Part shown: one piece after another, positions 1 through 8,198 of the stretch
Numbering within the stretch: the stretch's first letter is position 1
How the letters are laid out: each line of letters opens with the position of its first letter
Source of the DNA: Palleniella intestinalis
GTDB lineage: Bacteria > Bacteroidota > Bacteroidia > Bacteroidales > Bacteroidaceae
Direction: 5' to 3'
DNA length: 64,000 nt
Assembly (NCBI RefSeq): GCF_013166595.1
Contig: NZ_JABKKG010000005.1
Location: 188,083 to 252,082, forward strand
Notes under the pieces: generated by a model
Told to the model about the DNA's origin: nothing
The model's input: only the letters and a program-made list of their open reading frames with translations
Databases searched by the model: none
Position numbers and translations under genes: made by a program

Positions 1-107
1 ATGTCTGTGTGCAATCTGCTGCAGAACTCAAAATCGGAGAGCATTCCAAACACGAAGCGTTTATGCAGTTGATTCAGACCAAAGCATTTAAGACCGGCAG
101 GAAATGA
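1..107 (+). CDS. C-terminal fragment of an unidentified protein (possibly the ATPase partner of the next gene)
   Basis: Only the last 34 codons are in the window, read in the third forward frame and ending at the TGA at 105-107. The peptide is basic and ends in KAFKTGRK. Its stop overlaps the start codon of the next gene (ATGA at 104-107), which indicates a translationally coupled two-gene unit. Partners of TOPRIM-like proteins of this type are often AAA/SMC-like ATPases, but the fragment is too short to identify on its own. The coding frame is inferred from the overlap and lack of internal stops. Confidence 0.5.
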   Translation, partial: VCVQSAAELKIGEHSKHEAFMQLIQTKAFKTGRK

Positions 108-799
108 ATGCATACATTATTGTTGAGGGGGACAAGACAGAACTTTCTGTTTACCCGGCTTGGATGTCGATTATTGCACCCAATATGCATCAGCTAGAAC
201 ATGCTGAGGATTTGACGGATGATTCCTATTATCTCTTCTCTGGTCAAGGTCAGCCTAGTGTATTCCAACATGTAGCAGGTGCCATAAAGGATATAAATGC
301 TATAAATGCTTCTGGCGTTCATAAATACGATTTTCTGCTTGTTTGTGTAGATACAGAGGATGAATCAAGGGAGTATATTGAGCAGCAGATTGACAAATAC
401 AATCAGCAGGAAGGGGTGATGCTGACTGATGCACAACTTGTCATTTTCGAACAAAAGGTATGTATGGAAACATGGTTCATTGGTAATCGCAGGGTTTTTA
501 AAACAAATCCTTCGGGAAATGTTATGGTTCAATATCTCCGCTACTACAATGCTAGGGTCAACAATCCCGAAGAGATGGGAGCATATGATGAGGAGCGATT
601 CACCAAGGCGCAATTTCACCTCCGCTATCTCAAGGAGATGCTGAAAGAGCGAAATATCAAATATGAGAAGAGTGCTACCAGCGAAATTTGCAAAAAGTCA
701 TACCTCGATGAAATTATCAAGCGATATGAAGAAACACACCACCTTCAGAGCTTTGGCTCATGGTATGAATTTGTCAAGAGCAAACTGGCTAAAATCTGA
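104..799 (+). CDS. TOPRIM-like protein (DUF4276/DUF4435-type), probable partner of an ATPase
   Basis: 231 aa, not secreted. The N-terminus YIIVEGDKTE (residues 4-13) places a conserved glutamate at E8 after a hydrophobic strand. A second strand ends in VDTED (82-86), and a later METWFIGN (121-128) resembles the E-x-W segment of DUF4276 proteins. This layout is what TOPRIM-fold nucleases of two-gene ATPase/TOPRIM systems look like. The 4-base ATGA overlap with the upstream gene supports coupled expression. In known systems such as OLD-like pairs and PARIS, the ATPase senses phage and the TOPRIM protein attacks nucleic acid. That role is inference here because the partner lies outside the window and family assignment is by motif only. 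Confidence 0.55.
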   Translation: MNAYIIVEGDKTELSVYPAWMSIIAPNMHQLEHAEDLTDDSYYLFSGQGQPSVFQHVAGAIKDINAINASGVHKYDFLLVCVDTEDESREYIEQQIDKYNQQEGVMLTDAQLVIFEQKVCMETWFIGNRRVFKTNPSGNVMVQYLRYYNARVNNPEEMGAYDEERFTKAQFHLRYLKEMLKERNIKYEKSATSEICKKSYLDEIIKRYEETHHLQSFGSWYEFVKSKLAKI

Positions 800-1014
800 T
801 CATTAAAAGTGTTCTGTTCAAATAATTGCGTAACCTATTGTACAGTTCTATCAGATGAACGGAATTATTATGCCCAGTTTTGGAGATAGGACAGGGCAAA
901 ATCTTGAATTTCATTAGACAATAAAACGATGACATGTTTTATTTTTAGAAGGAATATAAGTAATTATATGCTTACATTGATGCTAGCATGTAAAATCAAT
1001 GTTGCCTACCTTTC

Positions 1015-1073
1015 AATTTGTCCTCAAAAATAACGGTACACATCATGCAAATTAATTTTATGGACTAACTTAT
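1015..1073. mobile_element. Short palindromic mini-element, copy 1 (internally deleted)
   Basis: The right end TGGACTAACTTAT with the preceding TTAATTTT matches the right end of the 99-bp element at 55595-55693 with one mismatch over 22 bases. The left part (TCCTCAAAAATAAC, then a diverged ATCATGCAAA) aligns to the left half of that element. About 35 internal bases are missing. The element end supplies the stop codon of the DUF1016 gene, so it marks the truncation point. Confidence 0.65.
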
Positions 1074-1934
1074 GTGATAGAACAGCATGTCGATGCGACG
1101 AGAGCGTCCATTCACAACAAGTTCCTTCTGTCTTCCAACAAATGCGAACCCTGTACCGAGTTCAAGCAAGAAGCGAGTGATGTTCTGCTCAAGAGCAGAC
1201 TCCAACTGTTCTTCCTGATAATGTTCGGGAACTGTCACGAAACTGAAGTCATAGTTTTCCTTTGTTATTTCCTGTGCAAGCCTGCTTTGAGACTCCGACA
1301 GAAACTTTGGAGAGTTTGTGAGTGCCTTTCCTTGCTTTCCGTAAAGCCCTGCCTTCAATGAATTTGACAAAGCTTGGCGACTCCAACCACGCACGACGCA
1401 CTCTTTCAGATAAAAAACAGCCTCATCCAATGACTTGCATTTTGAGATGATTTCTATCTGATGCCGCCACGGAACTAACCCAAGCACTTTTGGGAAATCA
1501 CCATCTTCCAATTCTGTCCCAACTTGGGGCAGTCTCACAAACAATTCATTTTCAGCATTTCCCAATTCTGCCCCAAGCCGGGACAGTTTGTCTTTAGCTT
1601 CCAAAGTAGAAAAATACAAATACCATTGCTTCATCCTCCATACATTGCGACTGCTGAATCCCTTGTCATTCGGGAATGCCTCCTGCAAGTCAAAGCTCAG
1701 TTGCTCCACAACACCTGTACCCCAATGTTCCTCCGCCTTGCGAACTACCAAGTCGCGTCCTATGCTCCAATTAAACCGGAGTTTTTCTATATTGACTTTT
1801 ATCGCAGCCTTTATCTGTGCAGAGTAATACCGCCGCTTGATGTCAGAGAACCAAGCGACATAGTCACAGTCTATTTTGAAATCCTTGACTCTTGCAATAT
1901 ATGGTTTCATGGGAGCATCGTGATTCTTTTCCAT
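1065..1934 (-). pseudogene. YhcG-like PDDEXK nuclease (DUF1016), C-terminally truncated
   Basis: 289 codons from the ATG at 1934; a TTG six bases upstream is in frame but less likely. The N-terminal DUF1016 helical domain is present (WSIGRDLV, then SSRNVWRMKQWYLYF). The C-terminal PDDEXK nuclease domain starts but stops at RRIDMLFYHIS. In intact family members (about 340-380 aa) LDLLFYH is followed by the ELK catalytic strand and about 60 more residues, and these are absent. The stop codon lies inside the terminal inverted repeat of the mini-element at 1015-1073. No remnant of the missing part is seen beyond it in any frame. The catalytic centre is therefore incomplete and the gene is probably inactive. 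Confidence 0.7.
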
Positions 1935-2112
1935 ATTCAAAGTTTATAGGCATTTTTCACCGTTTCCGTATGTCAATGGTTTTTATTATTCCTCACAAAG
2001 TTACATAATCTTATCAAAAGGCATGCATATTTCATGAAGAATTTTGATTTATTTGCGTTTGAGACCCCTTCTCTGTCAATGACACAAACTATCTGAAAAC
2101 ACAGCAACCAAC

Positions 2113-2163
2113 TGTCCGCTTTCGGACACAAGGTATTTATTACCGTACACAAGAGCACGGTAA
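2113..2163. promoter_or_regulatory. Two palindromes upstream of the sigma-54 promoter (candidate activator sites)
   Basis: TGTCCGctttCGGACA at 2113-2128 is a perfect 6-bp inverted repeat. TTACCGT, 10 bases, ACGGTAA at 2140-2163 is a perfect 7-bp inverted repeat. They lie about 85 and 55 bp upstream of the -12 element, a normal distance for upstream activator sites bound by NtrC-family dimers. The natural candidate protein is the activator encoded at 11834-13144. Assignment is by position and symmetry only. Confidence 0.5.
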
Positions 2164-2193
2164 CCGGCATTGATTATCAAGCATTTGCATGTT

Positions 2194-2208
2194 TGGCATG
2201 GTTTTAGC
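2194..2208 (+). promoter_or_regulatory. Sigma-54 (-24/-12) promoter of the efflux operon
   Basis: TGGCATGGTTTTAGC matches the RpoN consensus TGGCACGnnnnTTGC at nearly every conserved position. The spacing between the invariant GG (2195-2196) and GC (2207-2208) is exact. It lies 57 bp ahead of the adaptor start codon. The same locus encodes a sigma-54-dependent activator. No convincing TTTG/TAnnTTTG promoter was noticed in this gap. Confidence 0.65.
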
Positions 2209-2264
2209 GATAATAAACAGCGTAAAAACAAACAAACGAACAAACATAAAAAACAAAAAGAAAT

Positions 2265-3512
2265 ATGGACAGAGAAATTCCAAAGAAAGAGATTCTGATG
2301 CGGAAAAGGAAGAGCCTCATCAAAGCGGCGGCAGTCGTTCTGGCGGCAATCATCGCGGTTGTCTGCATCATGCAGGCATTCAGGAGCAGCGTCTACATGC
2401 GTGACCTTGCCGTGAGCGATGTGGACAAGGGCACGATAGAGGTGAGCGTCACGGCATCGGGACGCGTAACAGCCTTCGACGAGATTATCAATTCGCCAGT
2501 GTCAACGCGCATCCTTGAGGTGCTTATGCAGGAGGGCGACAGCGTCAATGTCGGCACAGTGCTCATGCGTCTTGACCTTGACAAAGCGGAGACAGACTAC
2601 CAGAACGCCGCCGACCAAAGCGAGATGCAGCGTCTGGAGATGAGCAAACTGAAGGTGAACAACACCACACAGCTCAACAATCTTGAGATGCAGGTGAAGG
2701 TTTCGGAGATGAAGGTAAACCGACTTGCCACCAATGTGCGCAACGAGCGTTACCTTGACAGTCTCGGAAGCGGCACAACCGACAAGGTGCGAGAGGCGGA
2801 ACTTGCCTACAAGACTGCACTTCTGGAACTTGAACAGCTCCGCCAACAGCTCCGCAACGAGAAGCGTGTGAAGCATGCCGATGAAAAACTGAAGTCGCTG
2901 GAGTGTGACATTTCCGACAAGAACCTTGGCAACATGCGCCGCACACTTGCCGACGCACAAATCCGTTCGCCACGCAAAGCGGTGGTGACCTACATTAATA
3001 ATAATGTGGGAGCTATGGTCAACCAAGGCGAGAAGGTGGCGGTGGTCAGCGACCTGAGCCACTTCAAGGTGGAGGCGAGCATAGCCGACGCATACAGTGA
3101 GCAGCTTGGCATCGGCGGAAGAGTAATCGTGCGCATCGGCAGCGACAAGCTGGAGGGTTCCATCGCATCCATAACTCCGACATCAAAGGACGGCACAATC
3201 AATTTCACCGTGCGCCTTGACAACCCGAGCCATAAGCGCCTGAGGGCGGGACTTAAGACTGATGTCTACGTTATGAACTCCGTGAAGGACAATGTCATGC
3301 GCATAAAGAACGGCTCTTACTACATCGGACAGGGCGACTACGAGCTCTTTGTCTTCGACGGCGACGGCGAGTTGCGCAAGCAGAAAGTAAAGTTAGGTGA
3401 CTCAAACTACGACTATGTCGAGGTCATAAGCGGACTGAAACCCGGCGACCGTGTGGTGGTCAGCGACATGAAGGAATACCAAGGGAAAAACAAACTGAAG
3501 GTGAAGAAATAA
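2265..3512 (+). CDS. Periplasmic adaptor (membrane fusion protein) of an ABC efflux system
   Basis: 415 aa, HlyD/MacA-type. A basic N-terminus is followed by one membrane anchor (about residues 15-38, KSLIKAAAVVLAAIIAVV). The first half of a lipoyl-like domain follows (VSVTASGRV, then EGDSVNVGTVLMRLD), then a charged coiled-coil hairpin (about 105-230) and the second lipoyl half (AQIRSPRKAVV, then VGAMVNQGEKVAVV). Beta-barrel and membrane-proximal domains close the protein (GLKPGDRVVVSD near the end). It should link the inner-membrane permeases to the TolC-like channel encoded at 9629. It is the first gene of the locus, and the next start is 19 bp away. Confidence 0.9.
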   Translation: MDREIPKKEILMRKRKSLIKAAAVVLAAIIAVVCIMQAFRSSVYMRDLAVSDVDKGTIEVSVTASGRVTAFDEIINSPVSTRILEVLMQEGDSVNVGTVLMRLDLDKAETDYQNAADQSEMQRLEMSKLKVNNTTQLNNLEMQVKVSEMKVNRLATNVRNERYLDSLGSGTTDKVREAELAYKTALLELEQLRQQLRNEKRVKHADEKLKSLECDISDKNLGNMRRTLADAQIRSPRKAVVTYINNNVGAMVNQGEKVAVVSDLSHFKVEASIADAYSEQLGIGGRVIVRIGSDKLEGSIASITPTSKDGTINFTVRLDNPSHKRLRAGLKTDVYVMNSVKDNVMRIKNGSYYIGQGDYELFVFDGDGELRKQKVKLGDSNYDYVEVISGLKPGDRVVVSDMKEYQGKNKLKVKK

Positions 3513-3531
3513 CAACCAAACACAAGACAAT

Positions 3532-4830
3532 ATGCGACAAGCATTCAACCTACTCAAGCAGCACAAGCTGTTCAGCGGGATTTACATCCTCGGAACAGCC
3601 TTGACCATCGCAATGACGATGACGATGTTCATAATCTTCTATGTGAAGTTCGGGCCTATCTATCCTGAACAGCACCGCGACCGTATGCTTGTCGTAGGAC
3701 CTCTTAAACGCTATCCTAAGGGACAGCCGGAGAATTACAACATCCCTATGGGACATTCCGTTAGGTTTGCCAACGAATATCTTGCCAAGTTGTCTCATGT
3801 GGAGGCTATCGCTACCGTTAATTCCGATTATGGGAAACAAGAGGTTTCCATATCGGACGAGCGTAAGACAGATGCCGTGGTTACTGCAACAAATGAAGGC
3901 TTTTGGCGCGTTTTTGGTTTTAATTTCATCGCAGGACACCCTTATTCACGCAAGGATGTGGCGAGTCATGCGAAAGTCGCTGTCGTCTGCCGTTCCTTGG
4001 CGCAAGAGTTTTGGGCAACAACTGATGCTGTCGGGCGCACGCTCACAGTGCGTGACTCTGTCCAAGTGAAAGTCGTCGGAGTCGTTGACGACTGCTCTCT
4101 GGCTGCCACATCATGCTACTCGCAGATATGGATTCCTATGCAAGAAAGTGACACTACCATCCCTAAGTTTTGGGAGAGCAATCATTTAGGTGGCTGCAAG
4201 ACCTACCTTCTTTGTGACAAAAAGAGAAACATTCCGCTCATACAACAGGAGGCGGAGAGCATGCTGGCACGTATCAACAAGGCTGACAAGAAAGATGAAT
4301 ACTCGTTAATGGGACAGCCTGACACGTTTGCAAAAAGTGTTTTACGTACAGACTACACCAAAGATGTTGATGTCAACGGCATTATTCGCGGCTTCCTTTA
4401 CATACTTTTGACTGTCCTTATTATCCCTTCGCTCAACCTTAGTGGCATGATCAGCAGCCGGATGAACAGCCGTCTGCCCGAGCTTGGCATACGAAAGGCG
4501 TACGGAGCGAGCAATCGGCAGTTGCTTTTCCAAGTGCTGAATGAGAATTTTCTGCTCACTGCGGCCGGCAGTGTGGCAGGATTGGTGCTGAGTCTTATAA
4601 TTGTCTATACATGTAGCGAATGGGTGCTGATCCTATTTGACGGCAAATTCTCTGTTTGGACTTATTCCGGAGTAGAAACGATGGTAACTCCCGACATGCT
4701 GTTCAACCCATGGGTGCTTGTTGCGACAGTGTCGGTCTGCCTTGTGCTCAACACTGCAAGTGCACTGATTCCGGCATGGATAGCGTTGCGGAAGACAATC
4801 ATAGAGAGCATTCTTGGAAATGAAAAATAA
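3532..4830 (+). CDS. FtsX/MacB-type ABC transporter permease 1
   Basis: 432 aa. One N-terminal transmembrane segment (about 16-40, IYILGTALTIAMTM) is followed by a large periplasmic MacB_PCD-like domain (about 45-280) and three C-terminal transmembrane helices. Between the first two of these is the ATPase-contact loop ELGIRKAYGAS typical of FtsX-family permeases. It has no fused ATPase domain, unlike MacB itself, so it must use the separate ATPase at 6197. It is most similar in layout to the third permease (6900-8189). Confidence 0.88.
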   Translation: MRQAFNLLKQHKLFSGIYILGTALTIAMTMTMFIIFYVKFGPIYPEQHRDRMLVVGPLKRYPKGQPENYNIPMGHSVRFANEYLAKLSHVEAIATVNSDYGKQEVSISDERKTDAVVTATNEGFWRVFGFNFIAGHPYSRKDVASHAKVAVVCRSLAQEFWATTDAVGRTLTVRDSVQVKVVGVVDDCSLAATSCYSQIWIPMQESDTTIPKFWESNHLGGCKTYLLCDKKRNIPLIQQEAESMLARINKADKKDEYSLMGQPDTFAKSVLRTDYTKDVDVNGIIRGFLYILLTVLIIPSLNLSGMISSRMNSRLPELGIRKAYGASNRQLLFQVLNENFLLTAAGSVAGLVLSLIIVYTCSEWVLILFDGKFSVWTYSGVETMVTPDMLFNPWVLVATVSVCLVLNTASALIPAWIALRKTIIESILGNEK

Positions 4831-4854
4831 AGAAACTGATAAGGATAAGGCGTT

Positions 4855-6159
4855 ATGAAACTATTATTTCACCAAATATGGAACCAGAGAAAACTGAACA
4901 GTTGGATATTCCTCGAACTGCTCATTGTCAGCTGCTTCCTTTGGATAACCATTGACCCTCTGTTTGTCATCGTGTCAAACCGGGCGATACCTACGGGCAT
5001 GAATTTGGACAGGGTCTACTATGTGAGATTGGATATGGCAGAGAATATCCCGCAAGACATTGAATACAAAAAGATAGTTGATATGTTTCACCATGAACTG
5101 AACACAGTAAAGGAGCTGCCTGAGATAGAGGATTTCTGTGTGATGGATGAAAGTAGTGAGATTTGTGGCAGAATGTGGAACGGCGCACAAATGTTTAGTG
5201 ACACGACAGACATAGCAAAAGACAAGGAGGACAGAACATCAAAATATGTCCACGGCCAGTCATTCTCCTTTCCTGCCAATTATGGGGATTTATGCCAACT
5301 CTATGGCATGACCGATGCTGTCAGCGGGAAACCTTTTGTGCTTCCTAAGAATGCAGGAGGAAAGGTTGTGATTTCGGAGAGCGCAGCCAAACTCTTTTTT
5401 GGCAAGACAAATGTCGTTGGCAGAAGCTATTACCATGGCAACAAGAAGCAAGTTGAAGTGTGCGGCGTTGTGAAGGACATAAAATACTCATCGTTTTCGC
5501 AGCCTTATCCTACAGAAATCGAGGTGACTCAGGAGGTTGACCACAACAGATATATGTATGAGTTGGGCTTCCGGCTGAAGGAAGGTGTTGACAGCAAGGA
5601 GTTCAAACGACGCTTTGAGAAGGATGTCATGCCAAAGATGAAAACGGAAGTGTTCAGCTGTAGCGGCTTGTATGATGTTGATGAGAATATTCAGCTAAGG
5701 AACAAATTCAGCGGCCATATCAATAAAATGCGACTGCAATCCGTACTTATCGGTTTCGCACTGTTAAGCATTTTCCTTGGCATGCTGGGCACATTCTGGA
5801 TGCGTTGCAACGCCCGTCGTGCCGAAATAGGGCTGATGCGCAGCATAGGAGCATCGAAAAGGAACATAACAAACCGTTGCTTGCTGGAGGCTGCCATACT
5901 TACCACGATAGCATTCGTGTTGATTGTCCCTGTCATGTATCTTTATGCTGATGCCAATGGGTTCTATATGATTGATGAAAAGTTGATTGAGAACGGACAG
6001 CTCAGTACGGACTACCCGCAAAACAGGTTCGGAAGTCATTTCGCATTGGTCACGACAATAACCTATGTTGTGCTGCTTGGCATATCATTGCTTGGCACAT
6101 ATATCCCCGCAACTCTTGCCGCCCGAATGCAGCCGGCTGATGTGTTGAAGGATGAATAA
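4855..6159 (+). CDS. FtsX/MacB-type ABC transporter permease 2
   Basis: 434 aa with the same one-plus-three transmembrane plan. The N-terminal helix is about residues 18-40 and the periplasmic domain reaches about 290. Helices follow at IGFALLSIFLGMLGTFW, ILTTIAFVLIVPVMYLY and YVVLLGISLLGTYIPA. The coupling loop is RRAEIGLMRSIGAS. It ends in the PADVLKDE tail common to these permeases. It pairs in order with permease 1, and its closest relative in the locus by layout is permease 4, so the locus contains a two-gene permease unit twice. Confidence 0.88.
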   Translation: MKLLFHQIWNQRKLNSWIFLELLIVSCFLWITIDPLFVIVSNRAIPTGMNLDRVYYVRLDMAENIPQDIEYKKIVDMFHHELNTVKELPEIEDFCVMDESSEICGRMWNGAQMFSDTTDIAKDKEDRTSKYVHGQSFSFPANYGDLCQLYGMTDAVSGKPFVLPKNAGGKVVISESAAKLFFGKTNVVGRSYYHGNKKQVEVCGVVKDIKYSSFSQPYPTEIEVTQEVDHNRYMYELGFRLKEGVDSKEFKRRFEKDVMPKMKTEVFSCSGLYDVDENIQLRNKFSGHINKMRLQSVLIGFALLSIFLGMLGTFWMRCNARRAEIGLMRSIGASKRNITNRCLLEAAILTTIAFVLIVPVMYLYADANGFYMIDEKLIENGQLSTDYPQNRFGSHFALVTTITYVVLLGISLLGTYIPATLAARMQPADVLKDE

Positions 6160-6196
6160 AACAGCAAATAACAAATCAAACAAAACAAATACAATT

Positions 6197-6868
6197 ATGG
6201 AAATCATCAAATTAGAGCGTGTAAACAAAATCTACCGCACAGACGAAATCGAGACTCAGGCATTGGAGAACGTTAACATAGAGATTGAGAAAGGCGAGTT
6301 TCTCAGCATCATGGGACCTTCCGGCTGCGGCAAGTCCACATTGCTTAACATCATGGGACTGCTTGACACTCCTACATCGGGAACCATAACCATTAACGGA
6401 ACCAACATTGCAGGAATGTCCGACAAGCAACTGGCACAGTTCCGTAACAAGACATTGGGCTTCGTGTTCCAGTCTTTCCACCTCATTCAGTCGCTTAACG
6501 TGATTGACAATGTGCAGCTGCCACTGCTCTACCGCAATGTCTCTGCATCCGAACGTGAGACTTTGGCACGCAAAGTCCTGGAGCGTGTGGGCATGACCCA
6601 CCGCATCCACCACATGCCGAGCCAGCTTTCAGGCGGACAGTGCCAGCGTGTGGCGATAGCACGCGCCATCGTCGGAAACCCTGAGATTATCCTTGCCGAT
6701 GAGCCGACAGGCAACCTTGACTCCAAAATGGGTGCGGAGGTGATGCAGCTGCTCCACCAGCTCAACAAGGAGGACGGACGCACCATCATCATGGTGACCC
6801 ACAATGAGCAGCAGGCAGAGCAGACCGACCGCACCATAAGGTTCTTTGACGGCCGTCAGGTGCAGTAA
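6197..6868 (+). CDS. ABC transporter ATP-binding protein (MacB/LolD class)
   Basis: 223 aa from the ATG at 6197. An in-frame ATG at 6152 would overlap the previous gene by 8 bp and add 15 unconserved residues. Walker A is GPSGCGKST (40-48), the Q-loop is Q92, the signature LSGGQ is at 144-148, Walker B IILADEP at 164-170 carries E169, and the switch histidine is H202. The 223-aa size and the PTGNLD motif place it with the LolD/MacB/FtsE ATPases that drive mechanotransmission permeases. It is the only ATPase in the locus and sits between the two permease pairs, so it presumably serves all four. Confidence 0.93.
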   Translation: MEIIKLERVNKIYRTDEIETQALENVNIEIEKGEFLSIMGPSGCGKSTLLNIMGLLDTPTSGTITINGTNIAGMSDKQLAQFRNKTLGFVFQSFHLIQSLNVIDNVQLPLLYRNVSASERETLARKVLERVGMTHRIHHMPSQLSGGQCQRVAIARAIVGNPEIILADEPTGNLDSKMGAEVMQLLHQLNKEDGRTIIMVTHNEQQAEQTDRTIRFFDGRQVQ

Positions 6869-6899
6869 ACACACACATCACAACAAACAAGGAACAGCA

Positions 6900-8189
6900 A
6901 TGAAGCAACTTATAAAACAAACCATAAACCAACTGCGCCAGCAGCCTGTCATCTCTGCGGTGACCATCATAGGCACGGCACTGAGCATCATGCTCATCAT
7001 GATTGTCGTGATGATGCAACAGGTCAAGGTGGCGCCATTCGCACCGGAGAGCAACCGCGACAGGATGCTGCACTATCCATTCTGCTCTATCCTGCACACT
7101 GACATGGAGAACAGTGAGAGCAATCATCCTTGCACTGAGGACATGCTTAAGCAACTTTTCAAGCCGATGGACATACCGGAGGCGGTGACAATCTATACAC
7201 ACTGCACTGAAGCCATGGCTATCGGCGTTGCCGGACAGCCGAACATCAAGGTGAATGTCCGTGAGACTGACGGCGACTATTTCAAAGTCTTTGACTTCCG
7301 GTTCCTTGCAGGGCAGGCGGCTTTCGCTGACTTTGACAACGGCAGACCGGTGGTCATCCTCTCTGAAAGCACAGCCCGCAAAGTATTCAACACCATTGAA
7401 GGCGTTGTGGGGCGTGAGGTGAACATCAATTACATGCCTTACAAGGTTGTGGGCATCGTCAGCAATGTCAGCACCTTGGCAGACAATGCCTATGCTGAGG
7501 CGTGGGCGCCATACAAGGCAAACGATGCAACAATGAATAGTACGTTCAATAATGGAACCGGCGGTATATTTTCTGCAACAATCCTGGCAAAAAGCCGTGA
7601 CGACTTTGACGCCATCCGTCAGGATTATGAGAAGCGTCTTGCCACTTTCAATGAAGGGTGGAGCAAAATCAATTGCAAGGTAATCTCTCGCGGCAGACCA
7701 TACGATCAGGAAAGCTATTCCATACAGGTGGGTGCGAACAATGAGCCGGATGTGGAGGCAGAACGTATGTTCAGGTGGATTATTTATGCCATATTGCTTA
7801 TTGTCCCTGCCATAAATCTTACAAGCATGACGCAGAGCCGCATGCGCCAGAGAGTGAGTGAGATAGGAGTGAGACGCGCCTTCGGCTGCACACGCCGGCA
7901 GGTGATGAGCCAGGTAATCAACGAGAATCTCATCGTGACCATCATCGGCGGCGCGATCGGAGTGCTGCTCGGAATCATCGCCGCGTATCTGTTGACAAAC
8001 ATCATCTTTGCTCCTGACTGGAGCATCGTGGGCACAGCACCAACGGTTAATCCGGAAATGCTCATACAGCCTTCAACCATAATCCTTGCACTTGTGTTCT
8101 GCTTCGTGCTCAATCTGCTGAGCAGCGGACTGCCGGCGCTGTGGGCTTCAAGGGTGAATATTGTAAACGCGTTAAACAAAAGGAAGTAA
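6900..8189 (+). CDS. FtsX/MacB-type ABC transporter permease 3
   Basis: 429 aa from the ATG at 6900; upstream in-frame codons reaching 6846 overlap the ATPase gene and are not a plausible N-terminus. The N-terminal helix is at about 16-38 (VISAVTIIGTALSIMLIMIV). A periplasmic MacB_PCD-like domain follows, then C-terminal helices with coupling loop RVSEIGVRRAFGCTRRQV. Sequence plan and the start ALxIMLxM resemble permease 1. It is the first member of the second permease pair. Confidence 0.88.
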   Translation: MKQLIKQTINQLRQQPVISAVTIIGTALSIMLIMIVVMMQQVKVAPFAPESNRDRMLHYPFCSILHTDMENSESNHPCTEDMLKQLFKPMDIPEAVTIYTHCTEAMAIGVAGQPNIKVNVRETDGDYFKVFDFRFLAGQAAFADFDNGRPVVILSESTARKVFNTIEGVVGREVNINYMPYKVVGIVSNVSTLADNAYAEAWAPYKANDATMNSTFNNGTGGIFSATILAKSRDDFDAIRQDYEKRLATFNEGWSKINCKVISRGRPYDQESYSIQVGANNEPDVEAERMFRWIIYAILLIVPAINLTSMTQSRMRQRVSEIGVRRAFGCTRRQVMSQVINENLIVTIIGGAIGVLLGIIAAYLLTNIIFAPDWSIVGTAPTVNPEMLIQPSTIILALVFCFVLNLLSSGLPALWASRVNIVNALNKRK

Positions 8190-8198
8190 AATAAGACT

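Noticed and set aside
1973..2170. 65-codon minus-strand frame upstream of the efflux operon
   Set aside because: It overlaps the palindromes and sits immediately next to the sigma-54 promoter, and the translation shows no protein-like features.
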